Below, in pieces: positions 22,403-32,779 of a DNA stretch of 64,000 nucleotides. The DNA comes from Punica granatum. Its lineage: Eukaryota > Streptophyta > Magnoliopsida > Myrtales > Lythraceae. The translations under genes were made by a program, and so were the position numbers. Position 1 is the stretch's first letter. Each line of letters begins with the position of its first letter. The notes beneath the pieces are model-generated. The model did no database searches. It was not told where the DNA came from and was given only the letters and a program-made list of their open reading frames with translations. The DNA is taken from NCBI RefSeq assembly GCF_007655135.1, contig NC_045134.1, forward strand, positions 9,444,982 through 9,508,981, given 5' to 3'.

Positions 22403-24241
22403 TTAAGCCTTGTGAGGGTGGAGGCGAACTGGGAGGCCTTTCGCGGGCATCGGCATGGGGTCCACAACGATCTTCTCGTCCGGGATAAGCTTCTCCCACC
22501 TGAATCTCTTCACGAGGTTGTGCATGAAGACCAGTATCTCCAGGCGTGCGTACTCCTTCCCGGGGCACATCCTCGGCCCGCCTCCGAAGGGCACAAATGT
22601 GTATGGGGCGGGACCACTCCCCTCGAACCGGGTTGGGTCAAACTTCTCCGGCTGGGGGAAGTAGTCTGCGCTCTTGTGGGTTGAGTTTGCGCTCCAGTAG
22701 ATCTTCCAGCCCTTCGGAATGGAGAAGCCGTTGAAGATGAAGTCGGTCATGGCTTCCCGGAAGGCGCCCTGAAGAGGCGGTGCCAGCCTCATGACTTCAC
22801 AGGCAACGTTCCACGAGTATTTCATCTTCTGGATATCATCCCAGTTTAGTAGCTCGCCCGGTGCTTTCGACTTCGCGATCTCCATTTGCTCTGCAACATT
22901 ACGAAATCGTTTTAGATAACTAAATCAGTATACATAGATAAGCACAAAATAATGTTTATCGATAAGTCTATACATATATAAAAGATATGTCAAACCGAAG
23001 ATTACCCTTGTAGACTTCGTTATAGATGTGAGGGAGCTCGGCGAGGTACTTGACAATGAACGTGCAGGCGGCGCTAGCAGTGTCATGGCCTCCGATTAAT
23101 AGCCCGAGGATCTTATCGGCGATGTCCAACTCGTTCATGTGCTTCCCGTCCTCATCAGTGGCCAAGAGCATGTGTGACAGTATGTCCTGGGTAGGGGTGG
23201 CCTTCCCTTCTGCTAGGTCGATCTTCCTCTGCTTGATGATGGCGCCAAGCTCCTTCCTAATGAAGTTGGAGGCCTTGATTGCCCGATTGAATGGGGTCCC
23301 GGGCAGGTCGATGGGGATGGAGATGATTCCGGATGCTATGAGGTTGAAGGGATCAGCAAACCTCGCGACATGGTTCGGGTCCTCCACGCTAATGAACAGC
23401 CTGCACGCGAGCCAGAAGGTGTACCTCTTAGCAAGCGGGAACACGACCACCTCGTCCTTGTTCTCCCACCCCATATCAAAGTGCCTCTGCGCTATCGTGT
23501 CCATGATCCCGATATACCTGTTGAACAAAAGAAGTAATTTTAGATGTACGCCTATCATAGGTAACACGAATTACAAATCAGAAACCCCCTTGACGCGTTA
23601 TATCATCATTATGTTAATTTCTTTAGTAAGCGCTATGCTATAAGTATATCATAAACATTACATTTCAATGAGAACAGACACATGTAGATGTAAAATTATA
23701 ATTCAGAAACCGTTTTCACCAATCATCAGCGTAGGTCCTGTCTGATATCTATTAAAAGTCATTAAGAGCCTAAGACCGCTTTCATCGGTTCATACCTTTG
23801 GAGGGCTTCGGGTTTGAGGAACTGAGGGAGCATCTTCCGCATCTTCTTGGCCTCCTCCTTGGACGACGTCTGGAGCGACGACGGGAAGACCTTGTTGACG
23901 GAGTTGGGCCACCATGCCTGGACAAGCTTGTTCTCGTTCGAGAAGAGGAACCTGTTGCCAGCCGCCCCGCAGAAGACGGCAGCAGGCTCGCCTAGGAGGG
24001 ACGTCTTGAAGACATGGGAGGAGTACTTAGAGATGCGGTCGAAGATGAACTTTTCAGGGTGGCCCTTCCACCCAGTCGACAGGAACTGGAGGCTCTCCCC
24101 GACGTACGGGAGCCCTGCATCGCCTGGTGGTAGGTTCGGGCCGCTGAAGCTCGAGCGGTGCTTGTAGAAGACGACGAAGAGGGAGATCGAAACGAAGGAG
24201 ACGAAGAGCAGGAGGAGGGAGAGGTAGAAGTTTGGCTCCAT
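22403..24241 (-). CDS. Cytochrome P450, CYP716A-like (beta-amyrin 28-oxidase type), three exons
   Basis: A complete 481-residue model from three minus-strand exons: 24241-23796, 23517-23006 and 22890-22403. Introns have GT-AG borders and the frame is kept across both junctions (split Arg149 and Glu320). Order of features: N-terminal hydrophobic anchor (residues 5-27), proline-rich hinge PNLPPG near 35, oxygen-binding I-helix GGHDTAS at 291-297, ExxR (EVMR) at 351-354, PTRF at 405-408, and haem loop [10 protein letters not shown] with the ligand Cys at 428. Length and intron layout fit the CYP716 family. Established family knowledge: CYP716A enzymes sit in the ER, use a P450 reductase, and often oxidise C-28 of amyrin- or lupeol-type triterpenes to acids. 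The exact substrate here is inference. No broken residue or stop is seen, and no oxidosqualene cyclase or glycosyltransferase neighbours it. Confidence 0.93.
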
Positions 24242-24294
24242 TGTAGTGAGTTTGGGTGGTAGAAGATGAGTAGCAAATGGGGAGTTCTTGAGGG

Positions 24295-24302
24295 ATTTTA
24301 TA
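24295..24302 (-). promoter_or_regulatory. TATA box of the P450 gene
   Basis: TATAAAAT on the minus strand, 54-61 bp upstream of the ATG at 24241. This implies a short leader starting near 24265-24270. A second CATAAAAT-like word lies about 25 bp further upstream. Confidence 0.7.
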
Positions 24303-24309
24303 GGGAGAG

Positions 24310-25080
24310 GGAGACCAGTATTTTATGGGTCGCCAAAAGAGCCAGAAGACGGCATATATCATCATTCATTGACGGCCAAAAAATACTGCTACATAATGAA
24401 TATGGGTTACTCGTTTATGACCCAAAAAAATCAATATAGATTTATTCAAATAATTCGACCTTATTTTTTTTAAATAAAATATTAAATTTGAGTATTTTAA
24501 TTGAAAAAAATTCATACTGACAGAGTTCTATCCCATTTATGAGCATACTTGACTCGATTTGAGTTAACTTAAGACTACTATGCATTCGAATATCAAAGTG
24601 CGTGCCTAAAAGTACTTTATTTAATAATGTCAACTTGGCTGTGCATATAATTAATTGAGTTTTAAAATATGGATAATTATTTTTTTTGACTCCTTTTTCT
24701 TTTTTTCCTGGGTTGCTAGCTGGAAGAGACCGATCTGAGATCTTTTACATTTTGATTATTAATTCTTGCGCATGGAAGATCGGGTCTAATGAGAGTTGGA
24801 TCACATACGGTCTCCAAGGCTCGCACTTAAGGTCACGAGTATAAAGGATAAATTCGTATGTCATCCGAGTTAATTTACGAGTAGTTTCTGTTTTTGATGA
24901 ATAGGGTTTTGGGAATTTTATGACAAATTTTCATTTACAGAACTTGACACGCCATCGATTTTTACTGTCTGATGAACTTAGTTATTTTGGGAGCTTTAAA
25001 TGATTTGTTTGGTGCTTCAAATTCTCTTGGCAATTATTCATTCACCACATGCAAAATGTTGATCTCGACTTTTCAGATGC
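24310..25080. other. Upstream region of the P450 gene, nothing else recognised
   Basis: AT-rich with no repeat end resolved. A tRNA-like phrase AGGTCACGAGTATAAAGG near 24830 may be an old SINE. No definite regulatory element can be assigned. Confidence 0.4.
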
Positions 25081-25084
25081 ATAC

Positions 25085-25415
25085 ATAACGTTTGATAACA
25101 AAATTAAAGTTTCATTTAATTTAATTTATTTTGATTTGAGAAGATGAAAATAAAAGTATAGTTAAGAAAAATATGTAAGAGAATTTCAAGAAGAAAATAA
25201 AAAGGTATTGAATTGAGAAAAAATATTGAAATTGATGAAAAAATATTGAATAATTGAAAGAATTTAATATTAAAAAATTAATTTAAATAATAGATAAAAA
25301 ATATGATAGAGAATTTAAAGAAAAAAGATAAAAAAATAATGATTTTTTTATTGAATTGAGAAAAAAATAAAAAAAAAATAAAGTTAAATAAAATTAAACT
25401 TTATTACCCAACGTA
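25085..25415. mobile_element. MITE, family C
   Basis: Ends AACGTTTGATAACAAAATTAAAG and, inward from the right, ATACGTTGGGTAATAAAGTT. The interior of GAAAATATTGAATTGAGAAAAAA-like phrases is shared with the MITE at 62752-63075, in the same orientation. Confidence 0.6.
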
Positions 25416-25419
25416 TCTT

Positions 25420-26210
25420 TTCCTCTTAATTCGTGGAGCAAATCTTCAGCCCTTACAAAAACAAAGTCAAGTTCATAAGGGGATTTATATTGTATTTATT
25501 CAATCGTTCACACGCATGTACTACCTTTTATATTTTTTTCCCTTCTGAAAAGGGTTAATTTCTTCGTTTAATTGATAATTTGAGAGAATTTAATAAGTTT
25601 AATTTATAATATAATATATTTTTTTTGCTCAAAATAGAATTTTGATGGCATGGAGGGTCAGTTGTTGGTGGGTCAGTCAAATAAGAGCGGCTTATAATCT
25701 CATAATAATTAATGATAAGAAAAAGCAAAAAGCTTCACTATTTGGACTTCCTTCTGCACCATCAGCATAACAATGTTGACCCACGCAGCTCCCTCGATCT
25801 CCCCTTATTCGAAATTAAAAAAAAAACAAATTTCATTTTTACATAAAAACAAATTCCCTTATTATTACGAGAATGGGTAATCAATGGTAATTAAAGTCAT
25901 TTCGTGCGTCGGCCTATGTAGTAAATTAACTCAACCGGGCACATTTGCCATGCCATAAACTTAGGTATATTGCAATAGCCAGTAAGTATAAGTATGCCCT
26001 TTACGAGAATCTCTCTTTTTCTTTTTGAGATATTTATGTCGGTGTGCAAAAGCAAGTAAGTCAATAGATAGTTCAAACTCAAGAATGTCGAAATGGACCT
26101 ACTTTCGAAAATTAACAAAAAGAGGAGGAAACGATTGAGAGCATAATTTGGAGAAATTATATATTGTGCGGGAATATCTCGCCGAGATGGATGTTTGTTA
26201 ATTATATGCA
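25420..26210. other. Intergenic, nothing recognised
   Basis: AT-rich. A 108-codon minus-strand open frame at 25897-26223 has hydrophobic stretches but no recognisable domain and its composition reflects the local AT bias. Not called as a gene. Confidence 0.45.
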
Positions 26211-26213
26211 TAA

Positions 26214-26257
26214 AATTCCTCATAATTTTTTTTTCGGTGGTAATTCATCATAATTTT
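26214..26257 (-). mobile_element. Micro-insertion: poly(T)-CGGTGG between 16-bp target duplications
   Basis: AATTCCTCATAATTTT at 26214-26229 and AATTCATCATAATTTT at 26242-26257 differ at one base. The 12-nt insert is T5 then CGGTGGT; the T count is ambiguous because the duplication ends in T. Confidence 0.75.
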
Positions 26258-26259
26258 AA

Positions 26260-27220
26260 TAATAATATAAAAGTGTTATAATTTTTATTGGAAAAAAAAA
26301 GCATGGGAAACAGGCCCCATGTTCATAAAATATTGTCAATTCGATAATTGACACCCGCCGGCCGAGTTTGGTAGCTTTGGCTATTGACTGTAATATCGGA
26401 CAAAGACCAGCATCCACCTCCTCGTGTTGTATGTGTTTCCACTGAGCCCCCTTCCCATTACGTATAAATGGGCCCCTCTTCCCTATCTGTATAAATGGAC
26501 TTAATTATGAAAAATCAATGTGAAAAGATTCCATTCGTTTCTTGCATATGAACTGTCGTGGAGCTTCATTAACTGGTTAATAATTTTCAATAATAACGAA
26601 GATTCCTGCATATCGACCTAATGCAAGAATAGATAGAGCGAAATAAAGGGTACGAGGAGTTGCACTAAAATCCGAAACTTCTTAATTCAGAATTGAAAAT
26701 AAAAGGGTATGAAATGAAATTCGAAATCTTTAATTATTTTTGAGTCAGCAGTAAAGTCCCTAATTAATTGATTCTGTGAGTTTTGGTAAAATTGCAATAT
26801 TGAGGATTAGATTTCCTACACGATAAACAAAGCCCACATGCTCATATATGTATATGTGTGTGTGGGTAATATCATTACTGGCCGATGGAGAGTACCAACA
26901 AGTATTGGAAGACTCGACCATAACAATTAATCGTGAGACAACTATTACTCAAAAGAGGGAAAAAGATTAATCGTGAGACAAGATATGGCTGTTGCGTTGA
27001 TTTCTTTTTTCTGAATGAAAATGAGTTTTTCGGTTTTTGTCACCAGGAAACCTCGTGGTCTAGTAAACAGAAATCTAAAATTAATAGGGGCATTAAGAGT
27101 TTCAACGAAGACAATCAAATCAGCCTTCAGTTTTTATATATACACTCAATTTTTCTGGCCCAAATGAGCTTCAGCTTTTATATATGAAGCAAGTGAACCG
27201 AAAAAATTTCAAATTTGCTA
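26260..27220. other. Intergenic, nothing recognised
   Basis: No gene supported. Open frames near 26933 lack motifs. Confidence 0.45.
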
Positions 27221-27227
27221 CTTTTAC

Positions 27228-27268
27228 GGAAGTACAACTGTTTTTTTTTTTCGGTGGAAGTATAACTG
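27228..27268 (-). mobile_element. Micro-insertion: poly(T)-CGGTGG between target duplications
   Basis: AAGTACAACTG at 27230-27240 and AAGTATAACTG at 27258-27268 differ at one base. Between them are eleven T and CGGTGG. The GG may instead belong to a 13-bp duplication. Confidence 0.75.
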
Positions 27269-27800
27269 ATGTTGAAACAGGAATCTTGGGTTTGTAAGGT
27301 CCATGTATACATATTTAAATAATTTAAATATGTAACACAAAGCTACCCGTGCATAGCGCTTATATATACAAACATATAATATGGTTAGAAAATATTTAAA
27401 ATATTGCATAAGTACGTGTAAAACAATATTATATTTTGTCTATAGTTAGTTTTTATTCACTATAAATAAATTAATAAAATTTTAAAGTCAGTTTTCATAA
27501 TAGGAAAATAAAAGAAAGTAAATGCGGATGTGGAGTTGCTTCAAAGCGATAGACGTGGATTTTCAACTTTTTATTTTTGTTTTTCTGAAGTGTGGCAAAA
27601 TAATAAAGAATTATGTTTATAATTAAATTCAAAATTAGAAAATATAGAGATACAACATCAGGAATTCTCTTATATAATAGTATGCGAGGGATATGATTCT
27701 AAATTGAGAGGTCATTACTATATATGTACGTACGTGGAAACACAACTATATATCAAATACAATGTAAAAACAGAAAATAAAGGGAAAAGTACATTTTATG

Positions 27801-27958
27801 TATTTTTTCGATTATAAAGGGAGGTCAATGGGTCTATTATATTGAAATAGAAATTGTAAATATCTAGTAAATGAGCACGGTTAGTCCCTTGAATATCGAA
27901 CCTGTAATATCTTGATCATTAGGCGAGAGGTTTGCTATTGTGCTATACTATCTCTTGA
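27801..27958 (-). mobile_element. tRNA-derived SINE, family 1, with 11-bp target duplication
   Basis: Flanked by TACATTTTATG at 27790-27800 and again at 27959-27969. The minus strand carries GTATAGCACAATAGCAAACC (A box), the ATTACAGGTTCGATATTC B-box region, the family tail GATTTCTATTTCAATATAAT-like segment and an oligo(A) end after TAATCG. Confidence 0.85.
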
Positions 27959-27969
27959 TACATTTTATG

Positions 27970-29050
27970 CAGTTAAAAAATGGATTAACGAAATAATAAA
28001 TTATAATGGATTACATGTAAATTTCCGAGGTCCATTTCCAGTCTCTATCCGTCTCCTTCATTTTACATATATATAGGCCACCCATAAATCATGAGTTACC
28101 CCAACATATTTGTTAGGGCTTCAATCATTAAGCTATCGTTAATAAACGACCATCTCTTCTAGCAAGTTACTGAAAAGCTTCTCATGAAGTAATTAATGAA
28201 CAAATGAAAATGATAGCTAGCTAGAAGGATATCTCACGTACATAAGCATATTGGAAAAAGACTTTTTTTTTTGCGGATTTGATCATTTATTTGATGATTT
28301 GATGAAGTCTCGGAGTGGAAGTTGTAACAATGATCATCTAAACGAAGTTATCCAACAAATAGACTCCTTCATGTGAAGTTACCGCCGATGAACTGAGAAA
28401 GTGACTAGGCACATCAATTTTCCCCTTTCCTACTCTCATGTTCGCATCACAGCATGTCACACATGTTCTTGTTATACAAAAAGCTTGTCGATGAAACCTG
28501 AATATATCCTAAAAGCAAATCCGGTATGAAGGTTAACAGGAAGAGTAAATACTATGATATATATTACAATCGGTGTAGATATATATTTACACTTACTGAT
28601 TTGAAGAGGATTACACTAGAACCGACGTAAATGTACATTAACTCTAATTATATATGATGTCAAATGAAGTTGTACCTATAGGAGTACACGTACACCATAG
28701 TTAGGTTAGGCTCCCATACTAAAATTTCGCACGCCACTATGGGAAAATATAGTGTGAAAAAGGGACAAAAGATGTATGTCAACTCGCAAAAGTCAAAGTC
28801 TCCCAATCGACATGGGAAAAGAAAATGGGAAGAATAGGGAAAAGGTAACCTCACACACGGTCCTTCCTCAATAGTTCATAACTCCAAAAAAGTTCTCCAA
28901 TTTGAGATGGTATCAATTAATGATCATGAAAGGCCGGTATGTTCCTCAATAAGCAGTTGGTCTCATTCAAGAACTTCACGCATATGAGAATACACGCATG
29001 TTCATACGCATATATCACTTCGAAAGAATGCCAACCATCGATCTACTCGT
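27970..29050. other. Intergenic, nothing recognised
   Basis: No gene, repeat end or motif recognised. Confidence 0.5.
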
Positions 29051-29059
29051 AAATCAGAG

Positions 29060-29330
29060 TTATATATACGTGATTCTTATGTACACTACTATATATTGAT
29101 TGATGTGGATCAGCCCTAGTTCCTTGCCCCAGATCACCTGCCATGAATAGGTTACGAGACATTTTCCTTGCAATTCCTCATAAGACACGTCTCGTAGATG
29201 AGGGTATATATAGGCTCCAGTGACAAGATCCTTCTCACGGTCCCTACAGTGCTTGACTCGCCAGCAGGATCCACCCGTACAAGTGATACGACTTTGTATG
29301 TCGTATACCAACAGTCATGACCTGGAAGGC
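29060..29330 (-). other. GC-richer island with two overlapping open frames, unrecognised
   Basis: Two minus-strand frames are open across most of the island. One contains VKHCRDREKDLVTGAYIYPH. The other, shifted, contains GLPGHDCWYTTYKVVSLVRV. Neither shows a known domain. The base composition differs from the surroundings, so it may be a relic exon or captured fragment. No start or splice context decides between the frames. Confidence 0.25.
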
Positions 29331-29526
29331 CGAGAAAATAGAACCATAAATATGCTAGCTCGGATTCCGGTATGAATTTAGACTTATTAGTACTGTTTTG
29401 GGATTAATCAGGACATATGCAAGTGTATTATGGAACATCTTGGTTGGCCCGAAAGGGAAAGATAGTTGGACTGCAATCCTTGAAATTCATAACTGCATTC
29501 AAAATTAATCCTACTGAAACTTAAGA

Positions 29527-29563
29527 ATGGATTATTGTTTTTTTTTTTCGGTAGGATGGATTT
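29527..29563 (-). mobile_element. Micro-insertion: poly(T)-CGGTAGG
   Basis: ATGGATT occurs at 29527-29533 and 29556-29562, flanking a T run followed by CGGTAGG. The duplication is short and its right-hand neighbour sequence differs by a 2-base gap. Confidence 0.5.
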
Positions 29564-29569
29564 GTATTT

Positions 29570-30440
29570 TGAGAAAAGGACATTATAAACCTACGTGTCA
29601 ACTGTCAAGGGCATAGTATATATAGTAGCAAACTTGCCATAAATATAAGTATCGATTTACAAATGATCAAATAGATGCATGTATTAAATCCGTAATACTT
29701 TGTCTAATCTGCCTACTGAAAAAAAAGGGTAATCTAATTATAATTTTACAAAATTCAGTTTATTTATTACATTTTATCATGTACCTTTAGAGGTCATTTT
29801 CATCAGATCCGGCCCAAAGTATAATGCCTAAGAAGAACGGCCCATTAAGGAAAGATTATGGAACCCATCCCTTTATCAGGTGATGGCTCTGTCTGGGGAT
29901 TTGTTTACAAGAATTAATGAATAAAAAGTGAGTCCTTTCCCTTTCCAAAAGAAGGGCCTCCATGGGCAATTGGAGATCAATCACCCGAGGCTTTTTGATG
30001 AAGAATGGCGATTCCGTCTCGACTCGAGAAACATAGCCATTGTACAAGGCACGTACAACATGAACCTTCAGATTTCACCAGAACTTAATATGGAAAAAAA
30101 AAGGTAATCTTCACCGAACTGTAAGTATTTATATCTGCAGCATAATTCATCCTCGGTAAGATACTGAAGATTATGGACATATTCACATCACTTGGCACAT
30201 ATTAAAAGAAAATCATTTTATTATTGAAGAGTGAACTTTTTTGTACATTAATTAGTTGGCATACATGATTCATGAATTGGACTCTCCTCGGCCTCTTTCC
30301 TTCGGAGCGAACACACGCATAGACACAAACATGAAATACAGCTTCCCCAAATCAATGGAACAGTGATCCGGTCAATATGGATAGCTAATAATTATTGCCA
30401 ATATTTAGTCCGCCATGATACTGTCAATGAGCAATGACGG
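29570..30440. other. Intergenic, one possible inverted micro-insertion
   Basis: A CCTACTG-A8 block at about 29712-29726 lies between two TAATCT words (29705-29710 and 29730-29735), in the opposite orientation to the other micro-insertions. The 63-codon minus-strand open frame at 29856-30047 has no ATG and no recognised motif. Confidence 0.4.
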
Positions 30441-30447
30441 ATACATT

Positions 30448-31307
30448 TCATTCAGTATGCTCTAGTTGTTTTGTTGAGTGCACGTGATCATTTCCTTCTT
30501 CTTTGCCGTCATCTCCAATTCCTGCTTCAGATTCTGGTAAATAAACTTTCTCAGAATTTGTCGCGAGATCTTTCAATAAGTTAATTCCTCCAGAAGTAAC
30601 CTTGTTTAGATGGATCTGAAACAAAATATAATCAAGTAACTTGCCGAACAAAACATTGTTTAGCCATGAAGAATAAAATGTAAAGGCTATACCTCTGAGT
30701 TCCGCCTCCCGCTCTGCCTCCAGGTGAATCGAGGAACAGGCACATTTCTGAAGGCAACAGGAGATAGTCCTCTTATTAACGCTTCATCTCGATGAATTTC
30801 CACCTTCTGTGGAAGGTTTAGTAGTCGCAACTCGGCTACTGCGCATACTTCATGTCCTGAACTTAAAATCGTGCGCTCATCTTAGGCAATGCAATTTCAT
30901 GTTTATTCTGCGTAAGATATCTGCCTATTGTACTGCTTGACGAAATTAAAGAGTTAAAGTAGAGATTGACAGGTGGCTTGAAAATATGTTTGACTTCTTT
31001 CGTTCGACTTAGATCGACAATGAATTCAGAGAATATAAGATCTTCTGTGAGTAATCACAACGACCAATTTGCCTCCTGCTGATTCTTCCTGATAGTAAGC
31101 ATGTCGTTGATGTTGCTACCATTTTCGATTCGTCTTCTCCAAGCTACTCACTCTAGTCGATCCCAACATATTTTCTTCTTCCTCGGAAGCTCCATCGGAG
31201 TCTTTCTTTGGATTGCGGTAAGCAAGTAAACGAAGGGAAATGGAGAGGACAACAGTGAGAAGCAGATGTATGGACAGGAAAAGGAGAACAACATCGTTCT
31301 CATCCAT
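30448..31307 (-). CDS. Unrecognised small membrane-anchored protein, three exons
   Basis: Three minus-strand exons give a consistent frame. Exon 1 is 31307 to about 31120: ATG, then a hydrophobic segment at residues 7-30 and an acidic tail with SEEEENM. Exon 2 is about 30861-30693, starting after an AAG or CAG acceptor and reading HEVCAVAELRLLNLPQKVEI, with a later NVPVPRFTWR. Exon 3 is 30615-30448, reading IHLNKVTSGGINLLKDLATN, an acidic tail, then TGA. Intron 2 (30692-30616) has GTATAG and TTTGTTTCAG borders. With the donor GTAGCA at 31119 and acceptor 30862 the model is 174 residues. A stronger GTGAGT donor at 31151 would need a further exon. It would be a type I/III membrane protein with a soluble C-terminal part. 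I do not recognise the family; the splice sites and amino-acid character are the evidence. Confidence 0.5.
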
Positions 31308-31319
31308 AATGTGGGGGAT

Positions 31320-32075
31320 AAAGAGAGATCTGAAGCAAAAAGATTATAGTGCCCAGTCCGTTTCAAGTTGTGTAAAGTAATAAGCAGATCAGGATAAAAA
31401 AAAAAATGAAAGCAATAAGACGATTTATTATTTAAGTAAGCCACTTCCTAATCTATCTATATATAAGTTATTAAATTTTAGCTCTCTAGTAATCAACTAT
31501 GGTTGGTTCAAGTGATACTGCACTTGCTCCACTTAAGTAAGGTCTTGAATTCAAGTCTTGTGAATGGATAAATTCTTTAATTAAAAGAGTTTTACCCGAG
31601 TCGACCTTGCTCGAGACTTACATTTGTTTTAAATAATCTGCCATATCAGCACTTGGGGCGATTTTAGGAGCCTCTGGATATTCGACCTCTCGTTTCCTGC
31701 ACGAATATATAACATATAAAATATAAAATATGCATAGCCTCTGTTAATACTTAATTCATTAATTTATAATAAAATATATGAATTATGAGTCCGATTAAGC
31801 AATAAACTAATTTTCAAATTTATTTATAAGAAAATAACTAAAAATAGAAAAGTGAGGGTTCGCACAGCGTGCGGGCTTGGGGTTCGATTCGTTTAACGAA
31901 AATCTCTGCATTAGGCGTCTGGGCGATTTTGAGTGCCCTTGATTGATCAAGTTTTATTTCCGGATATTAATACATAAAATATATAAGCACTAACGCGACG
32001 TACTCACATTACTCACAGTGACGAATGCAAACAGACTGAAAGCGCAGTATGCATGGCACATAAACGATTAAGTCT
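31320..32075. other. Intergenic with SINE-like remnants
   Basis: 31500-31625 has GGTTGGTTCAAGTGATACTG and GGTCTTGAATTCAAGTCTTG followed by AAAGAGTTTTACCCGAGTCG, the order of SINE family 2. A GGGGTTCGATTCG B-box-like word lies near 31880. Boundaries are not resolved. Confidence 0.4.
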
Positions 32076-32084
32076 AAGGTTGTG

Positions 32085-32395
32085 TTTATTTCAATATAAT
32101 TAAATAAGTGCTTAAAAATTAGTTACAAGTTAGTTATAAGGAATAATGAATATAATAAGGCGGAAAAGATGAGAAATGATGGTCTAAATTACTTAACTAT
32201 TAAGTAAAAAACTATTTTAATGAAATAAGTAGAAAATTTTGACTTAATAAAATAAGTTATTTTTCACTTATTGGTGCTCTTTAACCCTCGCAAAATTTCT
32301 TCTCATTCTTATCATTCCTCTTTTTTTTTTCTATACATTTCTTCTATCAACTAATTAAGTAATTAATTTTTTAGCACTTAATTTATCAAAACCAC
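32085..32395. mobile_element. MITE-like inverted repeat element
   Basis: The left part, TGTTTATTTCAATATAATTA then AAGTGCTTAAAAATTAGTTA, is mirrored on the right by TAATTTTTTAGCACTTAATT then ATCAAAACCACC. Similar in size to hAT-type MITEs; target duplication not found. Confidence 0.5.
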
Positions 32396-32624
32396 CTAAG
32401 TAATCAAATTAAAAATTAAATTGATAGGAAATAAAGTTTAAGAATATTCTAATTCGAAATCCTGTTTCGATTAAGTGGATTTAAAATATTATTTTGTGGA
32501 AAAAAAATTAAGGGAAGAAAAGGAAATGTAGGATGGACACATAGGAAGGGGAAAAGATGGGGAGGGTGAGAGAAAATATGGAAAGTTAAATAAGTTGAGT
32601 AAAATTATACTCATAGCATCAAAG

Positions 32625-32775
32625 AGCGTGTAGTGCAGTGGTGCCACATTCTCGCTTGATAACCAAGAGATTTCATGTTTGATAATCAAGTGGGACTACT
32701 CGTGCTCCTTTATTGGTCCTAGTGTATTTACACGCACGTTGCAATTCAAACCTTCTTTGATAAGGTTAAAACATA
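32625..32775 (+). mobile_element. tRNA-derived SINE, family 1 (3' part diverged)
   Basis: Clear A box GTGTAGTGCAGTGGTGCCAC, B-box region GAGATTTCATGTTTGATAAT, then GTGGGACTACTCGTGCTCC and TTTATTGGTCCTAG. The tail differs from other copies. Confidence 0.7.
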
Positions 32776-32779
32776 ATAC

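Noticed and set aside
22379..24167. Several plus-strand frames of 60-197 codons opposite the P450
   Set aside because: Antisense shadows of the GC-richer P450 exons.
25897..26223. 108-codon minus-strand hydrophobic frame
   Set aside because: AT-bias composition, no domain and no gene context; it also crosses the start of a micro-insertion.
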